In this document: positions 49,801-63,600 of the stretch, one piece after another | How the letters are laid out: the number at the start of each line of letters is the position of its first letter | Position numbering within the stretch: position 1 is the stretch's first letter | Source of the DNA: Ascidia mentula | Lineage: Eukaryota; Chordata; Ascidiacea; Phlebobranchia; Ascidiidae | Assembly (NCBI GenBank): GCA_947561715.1 | Contig: OX387201.1 | Span: 3,552,001 to 3,616,000 of the forward strand | Length of the DNA stretch: 64,000 nucleotides | Reading direction: 5' to 3' | The notes under the pieces: model-generated | Told to the model about the DNA's origin: nothing | Seen by the model: only the letters and a program-made list of their open reading frames with translations | The model's database searches: none | Translations under genes and position numbers: made by a program

Positions 49801-52800
49801 TTTCGGAAATGTACGTGAGGATTGCGTAGGTTTGAAACTGCACCTGGCTGAAATCTAGATTTATTTAAGTTGTCAGGGCCTAAATGAGCGGATTTGGTCA
49901 AAAAGGCCAAGTGCGTGCTCCCTTTAGCTGTACACGTCAGTTACGATTTGATTTGGGGCATTACCGGACTTGCGGTGTGGGAACCGATCTGTGCGCCCAT
50001 TCAGAGCGCCCCGTGTTACAAGCTGGGCTGAAGCGAAGGCGCGTTTGTCAGCTGCCAAGTGCCCCACAGGAAAGGTTGAGCCGGTTCGGTTTGGTCGGAT
50101 TACCGGCAATAATTGGAAGTCCTTGCGAAGAGCCGACGCAAATTGCAGGCGATAGGGACGGATTAAGAACTGACTGGGATTGCCTAAACGGGTTTCAATT
50201 ATTCCACAGCGCGACACATAGGAGAAAGGTGAGCCAAATTCGTGACATTTCATATTTTGTCGTTTTGTATTCAGTGTTGCACGTCCATCCTGTTCTGTGC
50301 GGTTACAATGGACCTTTAGAAGCGCCGTTCCTGGCATATGTCATTCCTAACATGCAAATGTAATCAATGGCAGGCGAACGACTGGTATTTTTAGACACTA
50401 AAATGGGCTCGTGATGAAACAGTACTGACGCCAACTGGCACGGGCCGTCCGATTAAGAAGATGTTTATGTTGTAATTAAGATATGTGGCAGGCGAGGGCG
50501 TCATCGTGGAGCCAGCGCTTTGATCATTACACGGGAATGCTGCAGGCCTACCAGATGTTCGACGTAAACATTGTTTGCACTGAGCTCAAGTCAGTTCTCA
50601 GTAGCCATAAAGAAGATAGGAACCATTGACTTGCTACATGTCCGTCCAAAGGTAAACATTCATAGAAAAGATCAATCCAAAACTGAAGTGTAAAGGTTCG
50701 GATATTCATCTGCCTGGTGCTTAAAGCAAGGTGACCTAGTGTCAAAAACGTCACTCTTTGGTGTAAAAGGCTTGTCGGACTTTTTTTGTTCCGCGACCCC
50801 ATTATCAATTAGAACTTTCTATGTGGCTCCATTTAAAATAAAGTTTCCTGTTCGACACCTGGTATAAGTGTGAAATACGAAATTGTCGTCAAAAATTACA
50901 TTTGCAGACCCCAAATAGGGTCGCGACAGAGTGCTTGAGAATTAGAATCCACCAACCCACACATTTTCATTGATCAGAAGCGCTTCAAAACGAGCCGGCG
51001 GTGTGAGCACTGGACGTAGACTCACGACGTCATACCGGCAAATTCGTCGTCTTGAACGACAGGAAAAGCATGCCAGGTCGCTACTAAATGGACCAATTGC
51101 GTTCGTACTGAAAAGACGTAAACGACACAAACAAACCGCCTGGATATGACGTGGGAGAAGTGACGTCACACAGCCGTGCGCAAGGGTCGCGACGCGATCA
51201 CCTCTAGTATGTGGGAACCGCAAGGCGATAACCCAACAAGCAAGTTCGATTATCGGAAATTGCGTTGTTTCGTTGCTGATTCACGAGGTCGATTCCAAGT
51301 TATGACTGTTTACCAAAATTTCTGCAGCGAAAATGCCAGCACTTGTGCGAATGATTCGAAGTGACGAACTTGGGCAGCGAATTGGTTCGCAGCAATAAAG
51401 TAGAACCGATATTGTCGGGTGAAAAGGGAAAATAAATTTATCTGACAATTAATCAAGCTACGATATCACAACCCAAATTATAATCAAAGTGCACTACTAA
51501 AAGATTTCCTGTACATTTTCAAACCAACACATTGTCAAAGTTTCTTTCGAGTGTTTAACTGAACTCTTCGTCGGGTTCACTCAAGGGGTGTGTTGCGCCA
51601 TCTAGCGGACACTAAATCTCTCTTTTTGTGCCAGGTTAAACCAGTTAAACCATAGCTGAGGGACTGGGACATTAACATTTAGGGTGCTAGCACGACTATG
51701 CTGGAAGCACCCGTTGATATATTGAATAGCATGCGAGCAGCTGCGGCATATCACGAAATGGAAATATTATGGATGCAGTTTATCCCGACTGCACGAAAGA
51801 GCAATGCTGTTGTAAATCTCGATATTTACATACACATTCTCAATGTATTCTTCGTACGTTACGAAGGTGATGAAATTTATGTTTGAGAAATGGTCGCGTG
51901 TACAAAAGAAGCGATGTGTTGGGGTTAGAGCTTTTCCCCCTTACCAAATAACTTTTTTTTTCGTTTCTTTGTCTCATTTTAGCTTTTTTGTCACATTTAG
52001 TTCGGTATATGGCATGTCGAATTTGTTTTGAAAGTCATCAAAAGTCGAGCTTTATTATTCCGAATAACGCAGAACGAATTTTTGTCAGATTTTTCATAAT
52101 CGCTTTACAACACGTACCTTGGGTGGAGGACCGGCTTCCAACTTGTGTCTCTCATCGAGTTGCTGTTCAAAATCGTCCAGAATAACACTGTGGAAAAAGA
52201 CCAAAGTTAAGTCGAGGTGTAAAGGAAAAGGGTAGACAGAACATGCACAAGCGTTCAAGTAAAACAAGAGAACTTTCGCAACACGCAACAACCGGACCGG
52301 AAACGAATCGTTTGTGATGTCACAGTTCCATCTGAGTCATGGCAGGAATTTAGTGAGGGGTATGGGGGGTTTGCTGCGTCATCACGGAAACTTCTCTAAT
52401 TTAAGGGGAAACGTTGCAATATTTCGGAAACCGCATCGTGGTTTCGTATACTTATAGTCCGTTTGTATCAAATTGCTTTGAAGGAAGTAGGTGTAAAAGT
52501 TAACTTATTCCCTTTTAAACCCATTATTACAACACAAAGCGTCGAATAAACGCTCTATTAGCCAAGCCCTTTATTTTCCCACGCAAACAACATGTATTTG
52601 CGAATTTAAACGTTAGTTTGCCGAACAAATTTGCATTCGAACCAAACAGCTCGAATTCAGTCTGATTGGTCCACCGGAAGCTCTTAACGCTGTCGGTTAC
52701 TCCCAATAAAGGTAAAGTAACAAGCCAATGCAACCCCCTCCCCCATGCGTCACAGCAATTAAGTCATCTGTTTACTTTCATGCGATTGCCGCGTCGATTT

Positions 52801-54613
52801 GAACAACATGGTACAGGGTACTGACTACCTGCCTCCAACTACCTTTTCGATCGTTTTCGATGTGACAAAACTTTAAAAAACAGTCGCTGCATTACCGTTC
52901 GCTGGTAATAAACACATCGTCACTTTCATCGCCCTGGCTTTCTTCAACGATCTTCGATGGATTGAAATGCCCGTTAGGTTTGTGGGCAGATGGCAAGACG
53001 GGGGTGTACAACTGATTAACAACAGTCTGCGGTAGCTCGCTTTCCGATGACACTACGCTATATATACGATCCGGAGATGGAGCTCCTCGTTTCGGATCTT
53101 CAGCTTTCGGCGGTACCGGATGGGTATTGTTCGGGCGCCTGAACGATATTCTCTCATAATGGGGTTCACCGTCCCCTTCGTACGTTGGGGTGATGCCAAA
53201 AACATCAGAAACGTCGGTACTGCGCTGGGAGTCGACGTCATCGTCCCCGATGCTGTCCAAGGCAGGCCGCGAGAGCTGACGAACAGGAGGTTTCTGCTGC
53301 GTCACTTTGTACGTTATTAGCGACTTGCGCTGTTGCAGTTGCATCCCAGCCAATACCATATTACCGTGGCTACCGAACTCCGAAACGTCTTGCGTGTCAC
53401 AGCTATCTCCCGACTGAATGCTGCAAACTCCGATGGAGTCTTTCGATTCACCTCGGCTTAATTTTCCCCGTTTGCGCTCCTTCAGTTTCCGTTTGAACTT
53501 GGACACGAGACCCGGTTTCCCGCTGCCTTCCATTGGAACTTTGTGACCCACTGAGTTGTGCTGTGCAAACGTATAAGGGTCGAATGATCCAAGAGCCTCG
53601 CTGCCTCGTCTACTGCTGGCCTCAAGGCTTGAATTTGAATTGCGGCTTGCGTTATGGGGCGAGTAAGGCGTCTGCACCAAGCAAGTTCCCGTGAAAGGTC
53701 TCGAGTTGTTCGCAGCGCTCATTCCGTGATCGCCACTAGTATTGCCTTCAATGTTTTCCTGGTCTGAAATCTCACTCGCGTTGTGCAGCACTGAATCGCC
53801 ACTGCCCTCTTCCGCAAAGCCTCCGCTACCGGTTTCAGTTTCGTTGGCGTTTTCCTCGCTCTTGGCAGTATTCGCACTTTCGTCAGTTGGCAACTGAACG
53901 TTTGGCTGTGAATCAGTTGGTTCCTCTTTCGATACACCACTCTTCGCTGGTTTGCGCACCACTGCATACACTGGATGCGATTTGTCATTAGGCATCTGAT
54001 TCACGGACAGATGCGCATTGTTTCTGTTGCTGGCGTTGTTGTCTAATCTCGGGCCAGGATTCGATGATTCCGCGCTGTGATGAACGCCAGACGCAAGCTT
54101 ATTTGGGTTTGTTTTCGCCGCGCAAGCCACCTCGTCACTGGACTTGTCCGTATCGGACGACGTCGACTTGCCGATACACCTGCTCGACGTTTGGGTCGCA
54201 AGTAGAACTTTCACAACCGCGACCATTTTCTCATGCATCTCGGCCATAGAACGCTCCATCCGCTGCATTTTAAGCTCGCTTTCGGCAACTCGCGTGCGAT
54301 TCTCACGCACGCAACTCACTAGCGCCCTCAGCATGTTGGCGTCCACTTCTATTCGCTCCGGACCTCCGTTAGGGGCGCCAGAGCGCTTTTTGCCGACGCG
54401 AGCGTGGTGCGCCATCTTAGGACTGCCTTCAACTTCACTAGCTCGCCCGCTGTCGTGAATGTCCAGTTCGCTGCCGAAGTCGCTGTAACCGCTTGTGGCG
54501 GGAGATGGAAGCTCGTCGTGGTGCGGACGGCTGTGCTGGGCACTGTGTTGGCGATGTTGGAAATCTTCGAAGAGAATAAGGGTCGCTTTGTGCTCTCTCA
54601 TCGCAACATCCAT
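40835..54613 (-). CDS. ptk2: Focal adhesion kinase C-terminal region with FAT domain and novel N-terminal exon
   Basis: Exons on the minus strand: 52896-54613, 52118-52187, 44031-44183, 43590-43724, 42766-42868, 42423-42526, 41695-41850, 41220-41409 and 40835-41037, all phase-consistent. From 52187 on it aligns with vertebrate FAK after the kinase: VILDDFEQQLDERHK (FAK LSTILEEEKAQQEER), GPPPKPSRPGFP (first SH3 site), a Glu/Arg-rich helix, GHLYQTVEA (Tyr861 region), PPAKPPRQP (second SH3 site), LDRSNDAVYRDTMNVV and the FAT helices to AIDVKNLLDVVDKARL. FAT binds paxillin and targets FAK to adhesions. The 573-codon first exon is not FAK-like: a predicted coiled coil (AESELKMQRMERSMAEMHEK), a basic KFKRKLKERKRGK patch and several Tyr motifs (VYAVV, IYSVV, LYTPV). 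No kinase or FERM exon was recognised; they may lie beyond 64 kb as an alternative 5' end. The C-terminus extends about 45 residues past the FAT end. Confidence 0.8.
44528..44782 (-). CDS. Alternative first exon giving a FRNK-like, kinase-free FAK
   Basis: The ATG at 44782 opens an 85-codon exon (MKMSVGVLVPSSPNSELEKL, later DAFYALVRKTRRGSSGR) ending in phase 0 at ACG|GTGAAT, which joins 44183 exactly at PSRPGFP. No acceptor with the phase needed after the exon at 52118 lies upstream, so it behaves as a first exon. In vertebrates FRNK, the FAK C-terminus made from an internal promoter, counteracts FAK; this exon would make a similar product with its own short N-terminus. Initiation upstream of 44782 is inferred. 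Confidence 0.55.
44783..52117 (-). other. Long FAK intron / internal promoter region
   Basis: About 7.3 kb between the exon at 52118 and the FRNK-like exon. GC content is visibly higher than in the left half of the window. Overlapping frames on both strands near 47.1 and 50 kb (up to 159 codons) have no recognisable content. One signal-peptide frame (48210-48449) is listed separately. Confidence 0.5.
48210..48449 (-). CDS. Possible small secreted Cys-containing protein inside the FAK intron
   Basis: A 79-codon frame begins MTKEKTLGIFLFAIALSATSR, a good signal peptide, and continues with four Cys (SSPKCVMETV, NMTCHFCTNALC) and one N-glycosylation site, NMT. Cys spacing is 16, 2 and 4 residues. 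An AATAAA lies inside the end of the frame on the same strand, so either the true end is spliced from a donor near CTATGT|GTAACC or the frame is chance. No family recognised. Confidence 0.3.
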   Translation of the reverse strand: MTKEKTLGIFLFAIALSATSRNIVAPEITVARRKSSPKCVMETVWVPEVVKNMTCHFCTNALCVTWKKIKWDDIFFWRK

Positions 54614-57600
54614 GTCAGTGTGTAGAGCGTCACGTGGCGCTACAAGCTCCGCACCACTGGACGCGAGGGTTTCAATAAAGCAATGACACCTTGTATTTTA
54701 ATCTACGCTGGATGCTGAGAAATTCACAAAGTGGAAACAGTTAGTGTCTGATGATCTGGCAATGCACTATCATAGAAGCTCAACTGGAGGACAAAAATCA
54801 GTAGCAAATCACTCCTTTGTACTAAATCTGCATTTTTACAAGACCGAGACAAAATTTGCAAGATTTTCACGTAAACAGTTTTGATAGAAAATCATAGTCA
54901 TAATTTCATTCAAGTTATATAAAGCAACGCATTTCTCCCTACACTGAATATTTGTTTACACAAACCCTGTAAACAACCGGTAATCTTCCTCAAACGAACG
55001 CACTAAGCTCGACCAAGCTACCGTGTACACAAACGATAAAAGCCTCGGGAACACCAAAACGCGTCCGCCTTGGAAGTCGTGCGGTCTAAAAACCAATCAC
55101 CGCGACCTGCTTTACGGAGTGGATTATGACTCAGAGCCCGGGCTCTTTTTGTGTACATTGTCGTCGCAACTCTGCGAGGGACGCCCAGGCGGAAAGGAAA
55201 ATAAACACTCGTGCTCCTAAAGCGACTTTGACAGTCCCGAATCTCCGGGCGAGCACGGTGTCGTATCGCGTATCAAACATGGGAATAGGATAGCGACAAT
55301 TTCCCATGGTGATGCGGTCCCGCGTGCGTGCAGCCCGGCGTAGGTGTTGTCATTTGGGCGGAACAATGAACCTCAAATGCTGCGTGAACCCCCGTGTTGC
55401 AATAGGGTGTGAAGGCGTGGCTCGTTTCTCATAAGCTGCCCTTGATGGGGGTTCGATTTTGATACAAGGCTGGATATCACACTGTTCTTTCAGCCTAAAG
55501 CGGTGAGTCATTAGGGGAATATATTGGATTCTTTAACCTAGATTTCGCAAAGAAAGGGAAATTCGTGTAGGTGCCAACCTCGTTTCCCATTTGAATTGTA
55601 ATGAAATTGGACACAATATTTCGCGCGTATGCCGTGTAAATCGAGACGTTAACCACGCCGGGTAGTGAATCACCATTTTTCAGGGAATTTTTTGCGACGA
55701 CCGACAATTGTGAGGGTGTGTTTGAAATTCTTACTTTATGCGCAACAACCGCCACCGAAACTTACGCTGCGAAGAACAACGGCTTAAATATTCTACGACT
55801 TTTACGTGAAAATTATTTCGGCTTTTGGAATAAACACTAATTGGCTGGTTAAACATACAGAGTTTACTTACTACCATAAAGCAAGTGCCGACCCCATCAG
55901 GCCAGTTTGACGTTATCAAACTCAAATCAACGCATAATTGTATTTTTTTTCCTCCTAAATACACAATGCGCATGAGAGCTACAAACATAGCTGGATATGC
56001 TAAAAAAATTTTGACAAGAATTCTAAGGGAGTGAAACGATCAACACCAGCACAAGCGAACTTTACGCAGCTTAAGAGATGTAATTGTTGCGCCATCACGA
56101 TACCACAAGCATCGTACACTCAATCCGAACTTCCTGGAAGCGCTAACGAAACGAAAACCGATCGTCGTTTAGCTCGGGATCGTGTTACGGTGTCTGCAAA
56201 TGTTGGGGGAAGCGCGTGGTTTTGTTATGTAAGGAGTTAACAAAAGAACCGGAGGCCGCGAACGATCGACTTCCGTTTACAATGGATTTTAACGTTGATC
56301 AAGTTATCGCTAAAGATTGTTTATATATCAGGTTATGGATACACATTTGAAAAACAACTTAACGTATCGGACCTCCAAGCTCAAAACCAAACGCTTTTAA
56401 AGCTATTTTAACGCCTGCGACGGATCACACAGCAAACGAGTATGCGTTAACACCAAAAGTGTTATCCAAGTTCGCACCGCAAAAACGCATAGCTTGCACA
56501 CAAACTGCTGTTTCGCGGCTAAAAATGTCACGTGCGATGCACGCCCTTTTTTGGAGTTGCGGCTTTTCGAGTTGATGGTGAAGGAGGTAGAACGAAAAAA
56601 GCGGCGAGTCTCAGACACGCCCTTGGAGTTCGAGTTCGTAAGTCCGAAGAAGAGATACAAAAAAACAAGTGAAGTATTCACACACGTATCACTTTTCTCC
56701 TCGACATTTGCTCCGATGCAAAGTAACATATTTTTACATCACAGCTGCTCTCGAAATTCGCTACACGTCAGGCCTATTTAAAGCGGACGCCAAACCCGGC
56801 CGCAACCTAAACACGACAGAATAATCGCCAACATAATTAAAATAGCACTCTTAACCACCACAAGCCCCCTCCAAATTTGACCAAACTCAATCGCGCCAAA
56901 CTGTCTGTCCAGGGTCTGAGCGTGGGCACAATCAGACGTAATCCAATATTTCGATGACGAAGTCCTTAAAACCGACGATTAGATGAGCTAACGTTTGTTA
57001 ACCACCACTTCCCGTATCGGCCAAATTCAAGCCTCGGGCTTGTGACGTCACGTTGAAAGTGACGCGCTATTGGTCAGGCGCGACGAGCACGTGACTGTCC
57101 GGCTGGTGGTTTGTTTTGGGTACAGGAAAGTTTTGGAGAAAATCCTGGCTGTTTGGGTGAGATGGCCGTCTGTTAATCACTCGCATTAGTCAGTCGCTGT
57201 AACTTTCTAGTTATGGAAACATTACGAAGACGCGCATATTTACGACAGAAATGTTTGTGAATGACGAACTCGCCTAAACTTTACCCAACAGCGAAAACAA
57301 CACGGAAATGCATTTTTCCTTGTTTATTGAATCGGTGATTTTTGTTACAGTTACTATTAGAAATTCCTTTCTGATTTGCGATTGTAATATTAAACAAAAC
57401 AACAAAATCGTAATAATGGCACAAAGACCACCTAAACAAACCGTGTTGACACGTTCACAAAAACGCGAATCTCATTTAACCACAACAGGCGTCAACCACC
57501 TGCCACAGCAAATTGGTATTTTTATACAGAACACCTCAGCCTGTTAAACACCTTGTCCTCCACCTAACCACCCGTTTCCTCATCCAACCTTTCCAATTTT

Positions 57601-60600
57601 CTCCACACGACATACAGTAAAAAATCTGTCCCTTATGTAACCTCACTGCCCACAACGTGCCAGGATTGATCGCTGATCAGCTTTCGGTCATTAAAAAATG
57701 TCACGAACGCAAGGCAGCGACATTCGCTCTTGAACAAGGGTGATCTGTCACGCGGTGTTGGACGCTGGCGTAGAAGGGTTAATGAGGACGCTCGTCGCGG
57801 CATAAATATTTCAAACAATCGTTTAATTTAGACAGGCTGCGTGAAAACTATAAATACACTGTTTTTTTTGTATTTCACACACTCAACCAATAACTCTAAA
57901 CACAGTCGACACAATATATTTATTTTTGTATAAAAGCTGATATTTAAACACGAGAGCAAGGAAAACGCCGCGGTTAACCATACCATAGGCCAGTAGCCAA
58001 CACAACAATGGGCATTTAGCACGGCGGCTGAATTCAAGTCCACACGTCGGCGCCACCACTGTTCCAAACGCGTAAACAAGGGAGTAATAACCTTCCTACT
58101 CTGAACTCGACGATAAATAGTTACCTTCTGTGGTACTGTTTCCTACTCCCACACACACAACAGCGTTACGAAATTCTCACGAACGACAGCAGCGTGAGGT
58201 TTGCAACCAAAAAAACGACAATTTTAACAGTAACAACTATACAAACAATGAGTTTTTCTTGCAAAAACGTATCTGCTGAAACCACTGTCAACGCCGCTCA
58301 TCGCACGCAATATGCACTAAAACCAGTCGAGTCAGCGCGCTGGATTCTAAGTGGCCTCACCTCAACCCGTATGAGTGGCACATTACCATCTCGAGCTAAC
58401 TGAAACCTTTCCTTTTACGACGGTGTCGACTTTCAGTCGTCCGAAACGAATTACCCGCGACACAAAAGACAACGCACCCCGCGACAGCGACCAGGTGAAG
58501 TGGGTTAAGGTCTAACTGATCACAACTCACTCAGTCTCGCCTACAAGTCTCTTCTAGTCAGCGCTCGGTAAAAAAACGCGCCTGTCAATGGCAGAGAAAG
58601 GTGAGTTTCTTCTTCGGGAGGGCTACCTGCACGCGTGTGACGTCACGTGTGACGCGAAAATACGTTTTTTATCTGCTGTCGAAAGAGTTTCGGGAAAACA
58701 CGGAAAGACATTTGTTTGATCGCGGCGTGGTAACATAATCGTTGTAGTTTGCGTCATGGCCGGTTACCAAAAACTGTACAGCGCTTTGATACATTTCAAA
58801 TTCACATGAGTAATTTTGCGGGTGGTGCACTTTTCTGAACAACATTATTGTCGAAATAATTGACAAATATTATTTCTACATCTGCACTGGTGTTTTCAAT
58901 CCGACAACGCATTCACACCGATACTAAACATCAGAAACGCTCGTGCGTCATCACACGCAAACAACGTTGGTCTAACTGCCTGTGACCAAGTTCAACCTAC
59001 CTTACAACGCGAATATTTCGCGAAAAATGCGCCCAGTCTGCACCTGCTTCCGAGAAGCCGGAGTTCAGCCAAGTGCAAAACTGCGGTCAGGGACCTCATA
59101 GCAGCATCAGCAACAGTGCTTGTGCACGCCACCATCCTGTCATACCTCAACGGTGGGTCGCTACATAACACTCTACCCCGCCTCGTCGACTCGTTAACAA
59201 GGAATTATCCGCCGATGATCTCCTGTGGGTGCAGGTGATGAGAAGGTCGCGTTATCGCAAGCACTAATGCAGGATTCACCTCATCAGCGGCGGGCCACTA
59301 TAGCGCCTAAGGCGAGGTATAAATCTTAACAGAGCCCGGCGCGCACGTCAGAATGGTCGGCCGACACGCGTTAAGGAATTCGCGACGTAAACATGCGCAA
59401 ATGCGGCCGTGTTTGCGGAGGCGACATGCGACGCGCGCTCGCGACAACGACAGAATAAAATTTGGTCAACTTTTACCCGTTGTTATTTGTTCGACCTCGG
59501 ATCGAGTTTATTTGGAATGATTTAAGTTCGACTCGTCAACAAAGCACCTGAACGGGACGTAAACGAAGTCTAATGTCATATATTGATATAAATAACAAAA
59601 GAATGGGGGCTATTTTGAAAAGAAAGTGGGAAACGGGTTAGTGCTTTTGTGTGGATATACTTAAACCTGCTACCTATTAAGGTAAGAGCATCTGCGCCGA
59701 AAACGCCGAACACGTTCCGTGCAGGTCGCACTAACCGCACATTCTGAGACAACCTGCTTAAGGTTTTGCAAAGGCATCAATCCACTAGCGCGGTTTAAAA
59801 ACCTTGCAGAAAACACGAAGCCTTATAAAGCGATGGAACGCCGTTCAGAAGGAACTTGACCTCAGCATGTCGCGCGCAAGACAAGGTCGTCTTTGCTATC
59901 TTATCTCTACACAAACTTGAGCGATAAACCTCTATTGTAAACAGTACAAGACTGCCTGGACGTTACATGTATTCCTGTACCCGCAAAGACCAAATAAAGA
60001 AACGGTTTACAGGTACAGGCTGCAGTCTTTTAACGAGACCTGCGAAATATGATGGTTTTGGTAGATATGCCAATCAAAGAGCACCAAACACAGGATGGAC
60101 AACAAGGCGATATTCTATAATAGCGGAAGACATGAACACGGAGTTCAACCAGTCGAACTGTTAAAGTTTAAAGCGCGGTGACATACCTCCTACAGCACAT
60201 TTGTAAAGAATTAGAACAATCCATGTAAAACGTGTATGACTGTAAACCTAACTACGTTGAGGAGCATTTACTGTAGAAATCCACTTACTTTATTTTAAGG
60301 TTTCTTACCGATTTTCAGGTTATAACAGTCGCCGTTTACTCGTTTGGAAACTGAATGAAGTTCTAAAAGACTGTACAATGACCACAAATTTGCAGCGAGC
60401 CTAAAAAAAGCACTTTACGCCATACCTAGCACTTGCAACCTCACAAAAATATTCCAAACCTATAAGAAACGCACATGAGCAGTGGGAAAGCTACCTCCCT
60501 ACTGTAGCCACGCAACTAAAGTTCAACGAAACGCCACAACAATCGTATATCCTGCTCGAAACGACTCGAGAACCCGACACTGTGGTTCTGCCTTTTCTTG

Positions 60601-63600
60601 TTTGCTCAACTCTGGCGAAAAAAGGTAGAAGTTGTTGCCCCAACTTTAGCATGAGCCAAAATCCGGAGGTACGGTAATCGGAGCTGGGAGCGCTAATTAT
60701 ACGGACTGTGGTTGGAAGGATAAACGTTTGTGACTATTTGTGGTGTAATGTAAAACATCTGTATCTCAGTACCACGCAGTGCAGATGTTTGTTTCAACCC
60801 GGTATTGGTTGCATTGTTTTTTTACACGTCTGTTTGGTAGATTCAGCGCGGCCACCTATGTTATATTGCTGTGTTGCATTTTATCATCAAACTACGTAAT
60901 TCTGAAGATCCGAAATAGGTTATTTATCACTGAAGTTGGTCGGTGCGCGGATAGGCTAAAGTTAATAAAAATAAATGAAAGTATAAAATTCATCTCATGA
61001 AATTTTAATGGACGGTTTATTGCATACAGAGCAGGTGCTGTAAGCGCACTTGGCAGCAAACGCTAGCACGGAATATTAAGCAGCTGTTCTTATTATTTTC
61101 AACGGAAACCAAATTTAATACGTATTGCTATTCTATATTTCACAGTGGTTTGTAACGATTCTAAATAGCAAAATGCACAAAGATCAACACAAAATTTAGG
61201 CACCCTAGAGCGATGTCAAAATCATTTTCTAGGCAGCGTTATAAATGGCAACATTACAGTGTACTTGTCCGGGCTTCCGACTTATACGATATCAGAAATA
61301 CACTTCAACCAGGTTCTCGTTCAAAATGCGGCAACAGCACGAAACGACCAGCTCGCATTAACTCCCAATATACATCTACGCTGCATGTAACATTGTTTCT
61401 ACACCGCCCTGCACTACACATACACCGCAATGAACTGGTTTGCAGATAGCGCGGCACAAATTCAATATCGCTGCTATGAAAAGAGGCGTTCCCTTCCAAT
61501 TTTGGGCTAACGTTGATTGGAAAAGAAAATAAATAACCGCATTGATGAAGCGAGAATGAATCTCATATCAGCCTATTTCAATCTTCATTTCCGCTGACTT
61601 TGACGTTAATCGCAAACCACAAGGCGATGCGAAATGTGACAAATTCATGAAACTAATGAAGCTCGATAGAAAATAAACAAACATCCTTTACCGCCAACTC
61701 GATTACCAGAAATTGACAATTGATTGCGAATTACTGATTTCCCCGCACAAATGTCATTCTGCAAAACACAAACCAACGTCCCTTCGTCGAATGCGAATTG
61801 GCGCAATCAGTTTCCCACAGAATCCATTTAAATCTGAGGGACCAACATTGGAGAGCTCTATGGCCGGAAAGGCGACTCACGCCCGAGAAGTGGACACAAA
61901 AGCGTGTTAGCAACTCGAGTCGGCCGCTGCGACAAGAAACGGCGGCACTGCGCTTTGATATCACTGTGTAAAGTATGGCATTGTGTTATCTTGAGGATAT
62001 GCGTAAAGGGGGTTTGAAGCGAACGTCGCGGAGCCGTTCTATTGTCGAGGGTTGCATGGTGACGTAATTGTTTATTTGGGACCTTCCTCAAACAACGGGG
62101 AAAGTTATTGTGGCCGTCCGGTGATTAATGAATTGCGCTACCACACATCCTCTGCTACAGTTTTGCTCAGTTAGCTGGCAAATTCACGTACCACAAGGCT
62201 TGTGTTTATGATATTTCTTGTGCAACGTCAATAATCCACAACAACAAACATCGGCTTTTGACCAAATACGCCAAGTTTATTTTTGAGTTAATTTAAGGCA
62301 AAGTAAGCGCAAGCAATAAAACAGCACGCCGTTGTACAAACCAAACAATGGCCCCCGACTTTGGACGAAAAGGCCCCCAGCAGGGGGGAATGTAAACACG
62401 TGTAACGAAATGCGAGATGAAAAGCGTACGAGATTGGTGCTAGTCCAAAAGGCGCGTTAACGAGGTGTCGATGTATCGCTTATCGCCTCCAGCGGCGAGA
62501 TCAAAAGCTTCCAAGGGACAAAATTTAGCGGGAAGGAAATTGTTAAACGACCATTGTAGGTATTTAGTGCAGTGCCGCAAAAACGGTGGTGCGGTTTGTA
62601 GCATTACGCTTTAAAGCTGGACCATTGGCCCGGTAGTAAAGTCTCGGCATTCCATCCAGAATTTTTTACGTTGAATCAATTGCATGGACGTATGGGATTA
62701 ATTCCATAAGCAAGTCTTACTTGCTTTTTGTATTTCACCATGCCTAACTATATTGCCAGCGTGCAAACCACCTTTAATTCATAATATCGACCGGACGATG
62801 AACCCCGGGTAAACAAAACCCGCCTTATGAAAGCAAATGGCTGCTTTTATAATATTTACGCTAAAGCCGAGCAACGCTTCAGGAATAATCATGTTGTGAT
62901 AAGCCTAGACCGACCTTTCGGAAAAGGTCCAATGTACGCAACAGAGCCAAAAATAAACAGGCGCTGACAACGATAGACACAGCAGTATATATATTTAAAT
63001 CGAGTTATGCGGCTTGTGGTCAAAGGTATTTAGAAACCCGTCACATTTACCATACGATATGTTACGTGGTGAATTTAATGGGGGTTAAAAGGATAGATGT
63101 AATTTACTGAGAAATTCTTATCTGCTTCTGGTGACGACTACCCTACGTTCTGCACACATTACGTATCACAATCAATTTTGCGGTCCATTTCCTGCGATAC
63201 GTCAATGTCTTTTGCGAGGGACATGTGCCAATTCTTGAGGTGCTTTCTTAACTCTGGCTCAGAAATCTTACCTTTGCATTAGACTATCATGAGTGACTAT
63301 CATGTGCATCAAGCAAACGAGCCATAACAAACCATGAGCTGCAATTAAAGTACAAACATACCTTATCTTTACATTAAAAACTTTAACAATCAAAAGAGCC
63401 TCCATATATCTGCGTTCATTTCTACCTGTGGAACTAGTCCTTTGCTGTGCCCGACACAAACGCACCTCTCATGAGCGCCCACAGAGAATGAACAGCGCGC
63501 CTTGTCGAGCTTTGTGGAGCCCTGTTTTCCGACCATTGCCGCATGTTTGAATTATGACGTCTCGCTGGGCATCGCTCGTTCTCGACAACGAGACAAAAGA

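Noticed and set aside
49884-50363. 159-codon plus-strand frame with a 137-codon frame opposite
   Set aside because: Long frames on both strands of GC-richer DNA without known content or exon signals suggest chance.
56403-56781. Overlapping 95- and 108-codon frames, one Lys/Arg-rich
   Set aside because: Opposite-strand overlap, no splice logic and no recognisable family.
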